From NCBI GenBank assembly GCA_024234615.1, contig JACKNY010000003.1:248001-312000 (forward strand): a stretch of DNA of 64,000 nucleotides, read 5' to 3'. Origin of the DNA: Pseudomonadales bacterium (GTDB lineage: Bacteria > Pseudomonadota > Gammaproteobacteria > Pseudomonadales > IMCC2047). Under the pieces are notes generated by a model. It was not told the origin of the DNA, did not search any database, and saw only the letters and a program-made list of their open reading frames with translations. The translations under genes and the position numbers were made by a program. Every line of letters starts with the position of its first letter. Within the stretch, counting starts at the first letter, position 1. Positions 53,110 to 61,647 of the stretch are shown piece by piece.

Positions 53110-53868
53110 TTAATTAGACCGTTGCACCGAGGGATTGTTAGCTTGACCGCGAAATTCATTTACCCAACACAGAGTTGCACCTGCCACCGCAGCAGGCATC
53201 ACGATCAAATTAACCAGCGGAATGAGAGAAGCCATCAGCACCGAACTACCGAAGCCAATGGGCGTTAATCTTTGCTCTTTCAGCAACAATTTCATACGGT
53301 CAAAGCTGATGCGATTATTATCCATCGGATAATCCACATATTGAATGGCCAGCATCCAGGTGCCAAAAAGAAGCCAAAGCAAGGGTGCCACAGTATTAAT
53401 CACCGGAATAAATCCGAGTAACAACAGCGCAAGTGCGCGCGGTAAATAGTAGGAAATCTTAACCAGTTCACGCCACAGGCTAGCGATAATTTCCAGCGTT
53501 AAAGGTCGGGGCGAGACAGTCAAAGGCTCACCCGTTAAATATTTCTCAACCGCTTCCGCTAAAAATCCGTTAAAGGGTGCGGCAATTAAATTCGCTAACA
53601 GACTAAAGCCGAACACCACTAACAGGGTAACGAGCGCAGCAAAGATCGTCCATAACAACCAATCGATAAAACTCAGCCAGGAAGGCAGCCAGTTCAACAG
53701 ATAAACCACCCAGGCGTTAAACTGATGGTAGGCGTAATAAATAATCGCCGAAAACAGCAAGATATTAATCACCAGCGGGATAACGACATAATGCCAGATA
53801 CCCGGTTTGCATAATAAACCGGCACCTTGGTAAAGATATCCCAAACCCTTGAAAAAATTACCCCGCAT
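53110..53868 (-). CDS. cysZ: Sulfate transporter CysZ-like membrane protein (EI24 family)
   Basis: 252 residues, four or more membrane helices. Opening GLGYLYQGAGLLCKPGIWHYVVIPLVIN and mid-region ANLIAAPFNGFLAEAVEKYL match CysZ (key parts GIWHYVVIPLVIN and APFNGFLAE). The protein mediates sulfate uptake for cysteine synthesis. No cys genes lie next to it. It precedes gapA with 37 bases between. Confidence 0.85.
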   Translation of the reverse strand: MRGNFFKGLGYLYQGAGLLCKPGIWHYVVIPLVINILLFSAIIYYAYHQFNAWVVYLLNWLPSWLSFIDWLLWTIFAALVTLLVVFGFSLLANLIAAPFNGFLAEAVEKYLTGEPLTVSPRPLTLEIIASLWRELVKISYYLPRALALLLLGFIPVINTVAPLLWLLFGTWMLAIQYVDYPMDNNRISFDRMKLLLKEQRLTPIGFGSSVLMASLIPLVNLIVMPAAVAGATLCWVNEFRGQANNPSVQRSN

Positions 53869-54013
53869 CGACGCTCTCCGCTCTCACATGAAGAGAAAAA
53901 GGATACCCGGTTCCGACTTACAATGAAATTAACAATCTCTGTCAACCTTCTTCACCGGTTTGCGTTTAGAAAGAGTAAGACGCAAATTTCTTCACTACAC
54001 AGAGGACAACCAC

Positions 54014-54430
54014 ATGGAAAATATCACTAAGAAAATACTGTTTGTACCAGCCCTAGTCTTGATGATACCGACGCTAGCCAGCACCGGAAATGCGAGCGAA
54101 CGGGTTGAAGATCATTTCGATAGACAGGGTGACCGCATCGAGCGTCACCTGGACAGAAAGGGTGATCACATTGATAATCGCTTGGATCGCAAAGGCGATC
54201 GCGTTGAAGAGCGTTTTCATCGTAAAGCAGAGCGTGCAGAGGCGAAGGGTAAAGACAAGCTGGCGGATCGGTTAGAGCGGCGGGGTGATCGAGCGGAAGC
54301 TCACTTGGATCGCAAAGGAGACCGAATTAACCGTAAGCTAGATCGCCAGGGTGACCGCATTGATGGTCACATGGATCGCAAAGGTGAACGTGTGCAGCGT
54401 CACATTGACCGGCGCAAAAATAAAAGTTAA
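54014..54430 (+). CDS. Exported hendecad-repeat protein (DRKGDR repeats)
   Basis: 138 residues from the ATG at 54014. A signal peptide (to about NASE) is followed by some ten units of 11 residues on the pattern DRIxxxLDRKG: DRIERHLDRKG, DHIDNRLDRKG, DRVEERFHRKA, DRAEAHLDRKG, DRINRKLDRQG, DRIDGHMDRKG, with one 8-residue unit in the middle. An 11-residue period suggests a long amphipathic right-handed coil, with Arg/Lys/Asp/His on the surface. Similar repeat proteins occur in other gammaproteobacteria, but I know of no function. It lies 65 bases upstream of an ECF sigma gene. Confidence 0.75.
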   Translation: MENITKKILFVPALVLMIPTLASTGNASERVEDHFDRQGDRIERHLDRKGDHIDNRLDRKGDRVEERFHRKAERAEAKGKDKLADRLERRGDRAEAHLDRKGDRINRKLDRQGDRIDGHMDRKGERVQRHIDRRKNKS

Positions 54431-54495
54431 GCCATCGTAACAGCGGCACAGAGCCATGCCCATAAGAGGAATTAAGGCTGGACAGACGACAGGCA

Positions 54496-55023
54496 ATGGA
54501 TCAATTTTTAGAATCGGTGGAGCGCCGTGCCTATAGTATCGCCAAAATGGCGGTGGGACACAGGGAAGAGGCGCTCGACATCGTTCAGGATGCGATGCTC
54601 AAATTGGTACAGCTGTATGCCGACAAACCCGAGCAGGAGTGGCGCTGCCTATTTTTCAAAATTTTGCAAAGTCGCATTCGTGACTGGTATCGTCGTAACA
54701 AAGTGCGTAACCGTTGGCGCGTCTGGCTAGATAAACTGGGCTTCGGTGAGGAAGAGGATGAAGACCCCTTAGCAAGGTTTGCCGATCAAACCACTTTGGA
54801 GCCGAGCCACGACCTGGGTAATGAACGCAGCAGGCAGGCCTTGAATAACACCCTGGAGAAGTTACCCCTGCGACAGCAACAGGCTTTTTTATTACGTGCC
54901 TGGGAGGGACTCAGTGAAGAGGAGACGGCGATTGTGATGAGTTGTTCGAAGGGCAGCGTGAAAACACATTATTCACGCGCACGTGAAGCATTAAAGTATG
55001 CATTGGAGGGTTATGCGCCATGA
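54496..55023 (+). CDS. ECF-type RNA polymerase sigma factor
   Basis: 175 residues. Region 2 contains HREEALDIVQDAMLKLVQLY and FFKILQSRIRDWYRRNKVRN, and region 4 LPLRQQQAFLLRAWEGLSEEETAIVMSCSKGSVKTHYSRAREAL (key part GLSEEETA...SKGSVKTHYSRA). Four base overlap with the next gene, which encodes a membrane protein likely to act as its partner. No classic anti-sigma domain is seen. Confidence 0.85.
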   Translation: MDQFLESVERRAYSIAKMAVGHREEALDIVQDAMLKLVQLYADKPEQEWRCLFFKILQSRIRDWYRRNKVRNRWRVWLDKLGFGEEEDEDPLARFADQTTLEPSHDLGNERSRQALNNTLEKLPLRQQQAFLLRAWEGLSEEETAIVMSCSKGSVKTHYSRAREALKYALEGYAP

Positions 55024-55391
55024 CAGAGAAAGATCCAAATGACCCATTGGTGAAACAGCTAAAACAGTCGCTGGACCAGCAAGCGAGCGAATTGGATACG
55101 GCGACCTTATCAGCGTTGCGTCAAGCCCGCGTCCACGCACTGAACGCGTTAGAAAGTAAACAACGATGGTTTAAGCCCAATACCATTTGGGTTGGCGGTT
55201 TGGCGACTGCGACAACGCTGTTGATAGCGCTGTTACTGGTATGGCCCGGCGAGAATGATATATCACCGGAAATGGTGCAAGGCGTCGCTGATATCGACCT
55301 ACTGTTCGATGATGACAGTATCGAGCTTTATGAAGATCTGGATTTTTATCTCTGGTTGGAGCAGCAGGAATCGAGCGTCAATGAGGTATAA
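55020..55391 (+). CDS. DUF3619-type membrane protein, possible anti-sigma partner
   Basis: 123 residues. A soluble N-terminal region (DPLVKQLKQSLDQQASELDT) with a short basic stretch, one membrane helix (about 58-73, WVGGLATATTLLIALLLVW), then an acidic periplasmic tail (DLLFDDDSIELYEDLDFYLW). Overlaps the sigma gene by 4 bases, consistent with translational coupling and with a role in holding the sigma factor at the membrane. Confidence 0.75.
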   Translation: MTEKDPNDPLVKQLKQSLDQQASELDTATLSALRQARVHALNALESKQRWFKPNTIWVGGLATATTLLIALLLVWPGENDISPEMVQGVADIDLLFDDDSIELYEDLDFYLWLEQQESSVNEV

Positions 55392-55596
55392 CCTCTGGCC
55401 TTGCATCTTGCTACTGTTTGGCGGTATTGCGCTGGCAAAGTCTGACACAGACTTCGCGGATTTTATCGAGTTTATGGGTGGCTGGGAGACCTCAGATGGC
55501 GACTGGATACCCCCAGATGAGATTGAGAAAATGAAGATTCCCAAAGAGGATATGAGCAAAACTAAAAATCCAGACGAGGCGGATTTCGATGAATAA
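55381..55596 (+). CDS. Small exported acidic protein of the sigma-factor operon
   Basis: 71 residues from the ATG at 55381, which overlaps the preceding gene by 11 bases; the longer frame from 55255 lies within that gene. A signal peptide (MRYNLWPCILLLFGGIALA) is followed by a short acidic region (FADFIEFMGGWETSDGDWIP, PDEADFDE). Overlaps the next gene by 8 bases. The motif FxxFxxxMG...D is shared with many small proteins of sigma/DUF3106 clusters. Confidence 0.65.
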   Translation: MRYNLWPCILLLFGGIALAKSDTDFADFIEFMGGWETSDGDWIPPDEIEKMKIPKEDMSKTKNPDEADFDE

Positions 55597-56029
55597 ACTG
55601 ATAGGTTTATTAGCGCTTCTGCTGCTGAGCAGTAGTTGGCTGCATGCCAATACCGGTGTCACTTGGGAGCAATTATCTAAACAGGAACAGCGGTTACTGC
55701 AAAGGTTCTCTGAAAATTGGGCGCAATTACCGACAGAAAAACAGGAGCGCCTGCAAAAAGGCGCAAAACGCCTGGCTGCAATGCCAGCCGCCAAGCGTAA
55801 AGCCGCCTATAAGCGCTTCAAACACTGGCAGTCGCTACCGGAGGAAAAACGGGAACAGCTTCGCAAACGCTATCAAGAGTTCAAGAAACTGACACCACAG
55901 CAGCAGCGCCGCGTAATCAAAGCGCGTGAACGCTTTAAACAACTCGATCAACAACAGCGCGAACAGTTACAAAGAAAGTGGCGCACCATGACGCCACAGC
56001 AAAAACGAAAAGTGTTGTCCAGGGATTAA
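55589..56029 (+). CDS. DUF3106 periplasmic coiled-coil protein
   Basis: 146 residues with a signal peptide (to LHA) and a helical body of repeats on the pattern LxxxKxxRLxKxxxRF/W: EKQERLQKGAKRL, EEKREQLRKRYQEF, PQQQRRVIKARERF, QQREQLQRKWRTM, PQQKRKVL. Very basic. Matches DUF3106, a family resembling CpxP/Spy-like LTxxQ proteins. Last gene of the sigma-factor operon. Confidence 0.8.
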   Translation: MNKLIGLLALLLLSSSWLHANTGVTWEQLSKQEQRLLQRFSENWAQLPTEKQERLQKGAKRLAAMPAAKRKAAYKRFKHWQSLPEEKREQLRKRYQEFKKLTPQQQRRVIKARERFKQLDQQQREQLQRKWRTMTPQQKRKVLSRD

Positions 56030-56279
56030 TTTAGAGCGCGTTAACTGCCTATAGCAGAGCGTCGATGGTACAGGCACTGCATGTGATGGTGGCTTTTGAA
56101 ATGCTTTGTTTGCAGCCGTCGCAATAAAAACAAGGTATTACTTTTTAGCTGCTCACAGCCCGCTATTACTCTTTATCTGAAGATATTCAGCACCAATATC
56201 ACCAGTCACCTTATTTATTTTATTAAAAAAGTCATTATCGTAGTAATATGTAGCTTCCATTTAAATAGGATAGTAAGAA
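56030..56279. other. Leader region of the cold-shock gene
   Basis: 250 bases, very AT-rich towards the gene, long enough for the structured 5' leader typical of csp genes. No fold was determined. Confidence 0.35.
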
Positions 56280-56486
56280 ATGAGTAAAGGTACAGTGAAG
56301 TGGTTCAATGCAGACAAGGGTTACGGGTTCATCACTCCAGCGGATGGAGGTAAAGATCTTTTTGTACACCATTCAGAAATTAAAAGTGGCGGCGGCTATG
56401 CGACCCTAAATGACGGTCAAGAAGTTGAGTTTGAAATTGGCCAAGGTCAGAAAGGGCCATGTGCAAATAATGTGGTTCCGGTATAG
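56280..56486 (+). CDS. Cold-shock protein, CspA family
   Basis: 68 residues with RNP1 KGYGFI and RNP2 LFVHHS, the single-strand nucleic-acid-binding motifs of the five-stranded cold-shock domain. Preceded by AGGAT and an AT-rich leader of more than 200 bases, as is usual for csp mRNAs. Which paralogue (cspA, cspD, cspE) cannot be said. Confidence 0.92.
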   Translation: MSKGTVKWFNADKGYGFITPADGGKDLFVHHSEIKSGGGYATLNDGQEVEFEIGQGQKGPCANNVVPV

Positions 56487-56530
56487 TCGTATTTAAGGTT
56501 GGCGCGAGTGAGCGCCTCCAGATAACAAAC

Positions 56531-56590
56531 AAAGAAACCGAAACTAATAAGGAAGGCGTGCCTTCCAGGGCAAGATAGCACGGTTTCTTT
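56531..56590 (+). terminator. Nested inverted repeats after the cold-shock gene
   Basis: Outer arms AAAGAAACCG (56531-56540) and CGGTTTCTTT (56581-56590) pair perfectly and enclose a perfect hairpin GGAAGG-CGTG-CCTTCC (56551-56566). The last arm ends in TTTCTTT, so it may terminate the csp transcript. Two-level structure is unusual for a simple terminator. Confidence 0.6.
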
Positions 56591-56708
56591 GGGCGTTACG
56601 GCGCCATCTCTGAATTAATGCCTGTTCTGGAAAAATTGATAGCTTGATTTAGCGGGTGTTGACGCTCACACCTATTTCCCATCTTTTGGCCTTAGTATCA
56701 GCTTTTTC

Positions 56709-57110
56709 CTACATGGCAAAGGGTTGTACTCTTTGTGGCTGGATTTTATAGATCATTCGAACCTCACCGTCCTCACGGAACGGGTAAGGACGTTGTCCCA
56801 GATAGAGTTCCGCTAGATCATCAATATGCGCGTCAGCGCCATCCTGGGTGATCTCCACAACTACGCCACGCACTTCCAGCCAGCGGTAGGGATTACTCGG
56901 ATCGCCCGCAAAAACAGTAACCATGGGGTTGGCCTGCATATTTTTGTCTTTGATCCTGCCAAGCGCTGAATTGATTAAAATATGTTCGCCATCGTAGCTA
57001 CACCAGACCGGATTGACCTGTATCGAGCCATCCTTCATATGAGTCGCTAATTGCACGTATATAGGACCTTCAAGTAAATCCAGGTGTGACTTAGGTATTG
57101 GAATGCTCAT
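56709..57110 (-). CDS. PPOX-class FMN/F420-binding oxidoreductase
   Basis: 133 residues with the split-barrel pattern: IYVQLATHMKDGSIQVNPVW, SALGRIKDKNMQANPMVTVFAGD and YRWLEVRGVVVEI. Family members use FMN or F420; gammaproteobacterial ones most often use FMN or have another ligand. The gene stands alone. Distinct from the split-barrel protein at 39.6 kb. Confidence 0.75.
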   Translation of the reverse strand: MSIPIPKSHLDLLEGPIYVQLATHMKDGSIQVNPVWCSYDGEHILINSALGRIKDKNMQANPMVTVFAGDPSNPYRWLEVRGVVVEITQDGADAHIDDLAELYLGQRPYPFREDGEVRMIYKIQPQRVQPFAM

Positions 57111-57218
57111 TGTTTCTCCTCGCGTCTCTTTGATTGCTTGGAAGGGCAGTTTCCCAAAAGTTAAGGCGCTGCTGATCGAAGCTAATTTTCTGCTTCCTCC
57201 CTCAACGCCTAATTCGCA

Positions 57219-57950
57219 CTATGATTTAAAATACGACTCTAAATCATCGGCACTGCCAATTAGCTTGCCACCGATAAATACCTGGGGTGTTGTCGCATTT
57301 CCAGATACCGCGCGCAGACTGCGGGTGGTTATGCCGTTACCTAATTTTACCTCTTCATAGTCCATGCCATGCGCTTGTAACAATTGCTTGGCGCGAGTGC
57401 AGTGACCGCAACCCTCCTTAGTGAAAAGCGTAATAAACTCTGGTTTCTCGGCATTACAATTTATGTAGTTAAGCATAGTGTCGGCATCGGAAACCTCGAA
57501 GGGGTCACCAGGTTTTTCCGGCTCAATGAACATTTTTTCAACGACACCATCTTTGACCAGCATGGAATAGCGCCAGGAACGTTTGCCGAAACCAAGATCG
57601 TTTTTATCAACCAGCATACCCATACCGTCGGTAAATTCTCCGTTACCATCGGGTATAATTTTAACGTTTTCCGCATGTTGATCCTTTTGCCAGGCTTCCA
57701 TCACGAAACCATCATTTACCGATATACAAACAATGTCATCGACACCATTTGCATAAAAGGTTTTCGCCAGTTCGTTATATCTGGGTAAATGTGTCGATGA
57801 GCAGGTAGGCGTGAATGCACCAGGTAATGAGAATACAACAACGGTTTTACCCGCAAACAACTCATCGCTGGTGATATTCACCCAGTCGTTGTTGGCACGG
57901 GTGCGAAAGGTGACTTTAGGTACACTTTGACCTTCTTTGTTAGTAAGCAT
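57219..57950 (-). CDS. Peroxiredoxin-glutaredoxin hybrid
   Basis: 243 residues. The N-terminal peroxiredoxin-5 domain has the peroxidatic Cys in PGAFTPTCSSTHLPRY; the C-terminal glutaredoxin domain (about 170-243) has the CGHC motif in TKEGCGHCTRAKQLL and TTPQVFIGGKLIGSADDL. Such hybrids reduce hydroperoxides with glutathione as donor. CGHC replaces the common CPYC. The gene is unlinked to others; a short region separates it from the K+ channel gene. Confidence 0.92.
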   Translation of the reverse strand: MLTNKEGQSVPKVTFRTRANNDWVNITSDELFAGKTVVVFSLPGAFTPTCSSTHLPRYNELAKTFYANGVDDIVCISVNDGFVMEAWQKDQHAENVKIIPDGNGEFTDGMGMLVDKNDLGFGKRSWRYSMLVKDGVVEKMFIEPEKPGDPFEVSDADTMLNYINCNAEKPEFITLFTKEGCGHCTRAKQLLQAHGMDYEEVKLGNGITTRSLRAVSGNATTPQVFIGGKLIGSADDLESYFKS

Positions 57951-58068
57951 CTAATAATCTCCGAGAGTTAAAAACTTTGAAAGTTTACTATGACAGGTCT
58001 TATTGACTAGTTAAAATTAATGATTTTTATGCATGTGATAGATAAATACAATCGCATAAGTACGGCCT

Positions 58069-59772
58069 TCAGGCTCTCTGCTGTTTGTGTTTACTTAACC
58101 AGCGCCAAAGCAAGCCGTCAGGGCCTTCCTTGCCGGTTTTAATGTAGCGCAGTGTGTTGTGATTCGAGACGCTCCACTCCATAAAGGCCTTGGCTTGTTT
58201 TTGACCGCAGAAGAGAATTTGATCATCCAGCTGCAACGGAGTAACGGGGTCGGGAAGCATAATTCGCTCAACGCCACGTTTTATAAGTAACGGAATAGTC
58301 GCCAGCGACTCATCGCGGTCGCGCGGGTCGCGGCATAAATAGGAAAGTTTCACTTCCTCATTTTGCGCTAATAAAGCATAGGCGGCTGGACTTCCGTCCT
58401 GGTTAACATGAAAAGTCCAGGCGCTCATCAACTGCCCATTCAGGGTATTGGTAATTCGTAAAAACAATGCACGAGCCCAGTCTTCGTCATATTCGCGTAC
58501 CAATTCAAAAAAATCGACCAGGAGCGGTGTGCGTATGAGCATGAAAATTTCATTGGCGATAATATGTCCTGATTCCATGATCATATTGACTTCTGCCGCC
58601 CTAAAAATTGGTTTGTTGGCGCCACTATTTTGTCGTACCACAGTAATCAGATCAGGTTTAATATCACGGGCGGTAATAATGATGGATAAATTATTGGCAT
58701 CATCGGGCGTACCAGCAATGATGCCTATAGCGTTTTCTATCCCCGCCTCGCGTAACGTATCCGCCTCGGTGCCAAGACCCAGGATGGTTCCCTCCGGAGC
58801 GTTACGTTGCTCCAGATTCACATCAATAAAAGTTATCTCGATCTTATGTTTTTTAAACTCTTCCTCAAGCGCTTGACCAAAGCGACCATATCCACAAATT
58901 ACCCAACGTCCCAAAGTGTTTTGATCGGGTACCGCCAATGCACGATGGTGTGGGTTAACAATGAGGTCATGAATCAAGTGTTTATAAGGCGCTTGTAGCG
59001 TAAGTAACAGGTGATCAGCAAAAATGGTGAAGGGGTCGATAATATGATCGGTACCGAAGGAGCCCAGATTCGCCGTAGTTTCTTTCGATTGGGTTCGACT
59101 AATCACCAGGCGCTGAGGGCTAAAGAGTTTACTATCGATAGCGATTTGCAGATTGGCATGATCGTCATTGGTCAGCGCCAGCACACCAACACAGAGTGGA
59201 TTTTGTATACCAGCCAAATTCAACACATTAGGGTCGGAAGCGTCAGCACAAAGTGCTGGCACGGAGAGTGCTATTTTGTCAGCTTCCAGCTCATCAATCA
59301 GGCGTTGATTGATGTCAATGACAACCGTCCTGATTCCTAACGAATCCAGTTGGTGTATCAATCGGTTACCAGTGATGCCATAACCACAGACTAAATAAAA
59401 GGGCTCATAGATTCGAGCAACTCGACGGGCAAAGTTGGTACGTTTAATCAGACGCTGATAGTTACTATCCTGAAACAGTGTAAAGATGGTGCCGATACCA
59501 TAAAGCCAGGAGATAACACAGGCATAGATCGTAGCAATGGTCCAAGCCCTTTGTCCCGCAGTGAAAGGAAAAGGAATTTCACCAAAACCAATAGTTGAAC
59601 CCATGAAACTAACGAAATAAAAAGCATGAAAAAAGTCCATGCGCCAGGGATTGCCTTGATCGTCCTGCCCTGGAATTAACGTAAAGCCGAGAACGGATAT
59701 CGCATACACCACAATTATCGTGATGATAGGCGTTCGCAGCCGCCGCAGGAGAAGATAATAAACGTGCTGCAT
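58069..59772 (-). CDS. K+ channel protein with two TrkA-N domains
   Basis: 567 residues. Two membrane helices flank a pore loop with filter-like GSTIGFGEIPF, close to the TVGYG of K+ channels. Two Rossmann NAD-binding TrkA-N (RCK) domains follow, each with a glycine-rich loop: VCGYGITGNRL (about 128) and VICGYGRFGQAL (about 292), then a TrkA-C-like tail. The pore motif TIGFGE departs from TVGYGD, so selectivity should be tested. It starts 13 bases after the stop of the preceding DUF6394 gene and is probably in one operon. Confidence 0.85.
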   Translation of the reverse strand: MQHVYYLLLRRLRTPIITIIVVYAISVLGFTLIPGQDDQGNPWRMDFFHAFYFVSFMGSTIGFGEIPFPFTAGQRAWTIATIYACVISWLYGIGTIFTLFQDSNYQRLIKRTNFARRVARIYEPFYLVCGYGITGNRLIHQLDSLGIRTVVIDINQRLIDELEADKIALSVPALCADASDPNVLNLAGIQNPLCVGVLALTNDDHANLQIAIDSKLFSPQRLVISRTQSKETTANLGSFGTDHIIDPFTIFADHLLLTLQAPYKHLIHDLIVNPHHRALAVPDQNTLGRWVICGYGRFGQALEEEFKKHKIEITFIDVNLEQRNAPEGTILGLGTEADTLREAGIENAIGIIAGTPDDANNLSIIITARDIKPDLITVVRQNSGANKPIFRAAEVNMIMESGHIIANEIFMLIRTPLLVDFFELVREYDEDWARALFLRITNTLNGQLMSAWTFHVNQDGSPAAYALLAQNEEVKLSYLCRDPRDRDESLATIPLLIKRGVERIMLPDPVTPLQLDDQILFCGQKQAKAFMEWSVSNHNTLRYIKTGKEGPDGLLWRWLSKHKQQRA

Positions 59773-59785
59773 GGACTTAACCAGC

Positions 59786-60166
59786 CTAATGACGAACCAT
59801 AATAGTTTCCAGAATCAACAGAATCACGGAGGTAATATTGGCAAGAAGAGCACCCGCTGAAAGCGAGACAATGCTGGCCATCATGTGAGAACTGAGCCCT
59901 ATATCCATGTTCGTGGCTACCGCCCAGACAATAGCGCCAGCAACCAGTTGTAAATCTGCGACGAAGCTAGTTGCCAGCAGTACGGCACCGACATGCGTAC
60001 GATCACCAAATTTCATAATGGTAGCAATGATGCTGACGACAATCGCCGCATAAAGCTCATAAACATTGTGATGATCAGGGTTGTCAATGTCGCCCAAAAA
60101 GAAACCAAAGTTGAGGGTTAGGGCTAACACAATAAAGAAGGCAAATACGACTTTTTCGCTATTCAT
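59786..60166 (-). CDS. DUF6394 membrane protein
   Basis: 126 residues from the ATG at 60166, which has GGTGGAG 7 bases upstream; a GTG at 60178 is less likely. Four hydrophobic helices; LYAAIVVSIIATIMKFGDRTHVGAVLLATSFVADLQLVAG is the core of the family (key part KFGDRTHVGAVLLATSFVAD). DUF6394 genes commonly precede TrkA-N channel genes. Possibly a channel accessory subunit. Confidence 0.75.
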   Translation of the reverse strand: MNSEKVVFAFFIVLALTLNFGFFLGDIDNPDHHNVYELYAAIVVSIIATIMKFGDRTHVGAVLLATSFVADLQLVAGAIVWAVATNMDIGLSSHMMASIVSLSAGALLANITSVILLILETIMVRH

Positions 60167-60224
60167 CCGGGGCTCCACCTTATATTTTTATTGTTGCGCC
60201 AGCCATTATGAAGAAAACCAGCCA

Positions 60225-60944
60225 CTATTCAATGGTTGTTCTGGCAATACACCACAATTCTATGTGTTCGACCCCCGCTTGCAATAATTCACTGCTGATT
60301 TCACGCATACTGCTACCGGTGGTCATAACGTCATCAACAATGGCTACCGAGCGGAATTTAAAGGTTTTATCAATACGAAAAGCGTGACACAAATTACGTC
60401 GTCTGGTCTTAGCATCCAGACCAAGTTGAGGGGGCGTATCTTTAATTCGATGACAAACGCCATGTGGTAGTGGGATATTCAGTTTTTTGGCGCAAATTGC
60501 CGCAATTTCGTAGGCCTGATTAAATCCACGCTGGCGCAAGCGCCGCTTATGCAGTGGCATTGGGATAATCGCTTCGGGTAATGCCTCTAAACGACTCTGA
60601 GCGCAAACAAACTCCGCCATCAATTGTCCGAGTAATTTCCCAATCGCCAACTGTTGATTGAATTTTAATTGGCTTATCAGCTGATCGATCGGATAACCAT
60701 AGCGAAATAGACAATAACTATGCTGAAAAGGTGGTGGTGACTGTTGACAGTGCCCGCAGATAGCCTCTCTTATCTGTGCGTCAGTGACAGGAAGACTGCA
60801 ATAGAGACAACCCTTGCCAAGCCAGGGTAATTGTTCCTGGCAGGCTTGGCAGAGCGATTTGTTTGCATTGATAATTTTTTCACCACAAAGGGTGCAATAA
60901 TTTGGCAAAAGATGGAACAGATTAGTTGATAATGGGTGTTTCAT
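60225..60944 (-). CDS. comF: ComF-family phosphoribosyltransferase-like protein
   Basis: 239 residues from the ATG at 60944 (AAGGAG 7 bases upstream); the longer frame reaches 61028 without a ribosome site. N-terminal zinc Cys pairs (CTLCGE, CQAC, CLYC, CGHC) precede a type-I PRTase domain with VAIVDDVMTTGSSMRE. ComF/GntX proteins aid DNA uptake or carry out unassigned purine-type chemistry. Divergent from bioB in the arrangement common to gammaproteobacteria. Confidence 0.9.
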   Translation of the reverse strand: MKHPLSTNLFHLLPNYCTLCGEKIINANKSLCQACQEQLPWLGKGCLYCSLPVTDAQIREAICGHCQQSPPPFQHSYCLFRYGYPIDQLISQLKFNQQLAIGKLLGQLMAEFVCAQSRLEALPEAIIPMPLHKRRLRQRGFNQAYEIAAICAKKLNIPLPHGVCHRIKDTPPQLGLDAKTRRRNLCHAFRIDKTFKFRSVAIVDDVMTTGSSMREISSELLQAGVEHIELWCIARTTIE

Positions 60945-61145
60945 GGCGCCGCTCCTTGGCGTTTGGGCGAAACTCGAATGGTATCGCAGTAGCGCATTAT
61001 ATCCCGGTCTCAGACAAAAATAACTCAACGAGAGCCTCGAATTAATCAGCCGACGGTAACCCGTTTATGCTTCTACCTGATGAAGCCAGAACATCCGGAC
61101 TAGGTTGATCGGAGCTGGGGGATCATCAATAACCTGCCTAGGAAT

Positions 61146-61462
61146 CAGTACTTTCAAGCTTTTGGAGTTCAAGAGCTGGCCACGGGGCGGCGCAACATGG
61201 CAGTAATCTTGTGACGGTAGCGTTTAATAATGGTGTCTATGAAAATGTCCGGCGTAATCAGCAACGTTTTTACACTGACCGTTTACATGGTTCATTGTTG
61301 CATAATCCTGATTTTATTAAGCTGTCGGAATCCTTCGATGTTACAGGTTATCGTGCCGATTCGCCGAGCGCACTACGAACCATGTTAGCGCACGCACTAG
61401 ATCAAGACGCCCCTGCGTTGATTGAGATGCCGATAACAACTGGCTCCGAAGGATCACCCTGA
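61146..61462 (+). pseudogene. Decayed 3' fragment of a TPP-dependent enzyme
   Basis: Frame 61211-61462 encodes VTVAFNNGVYENVRRNQ and a tail ending DQDAPALIEMPI, typical of the C-terminal TPP-binding end of acetolactate-synthase/benzoylformate-decarboxylase-like enzymes. Upstream, in another frame, 61158-61210 reads AFGVQELATGRRNMAVIL, matching the preceding conserved strand. The two join only with a frameshift near 61209-61211, and the first three-quarters of the gene is missing. Confidence 0.7.
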
Positions 61463-61602
61463 AAGTACATTATGCCAGGGGCGCCTTATGGCGCTTGATC
61501 TGTCACCGGAGCGCATAACACGAAATCAGGATAGGTTAAATAATAAACAGTAGTCAACCCAACCAAAAATCTTGGTTGACAGAATAATGCCTACTGCTAG
61601 TA
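61463..61602. other. bioB upstream region
   Basis: Holds the bioB promoter and operator listed separately; no ORF. Confidence 0.6.
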
Positions 61603-61603
61603 T
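61553..61603 (+). promoter_or_regulatory. bioO: BirA-like operator overlapping the bioB promoter
   Basis: GTCAACC (61553-61559) and GGTTGAC (61574-61580) form a perfect palindrome with a 14-base spacer, matching the known layout of the BirA site of gammaproteobacteria. Its second arm overlaps a perfect -35 TTGACA (61576-61581), with -10 TAGTAT (61598-61603) at 16 bases. Implies repression of the bio operon by biotinyl-AMP-bound BirA. Confidence 0.8.
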
Positions 61604-61647
61604 TGTCCTTCTTTGCCAAACCACGCTGCAATTTACAGGACAATGCA

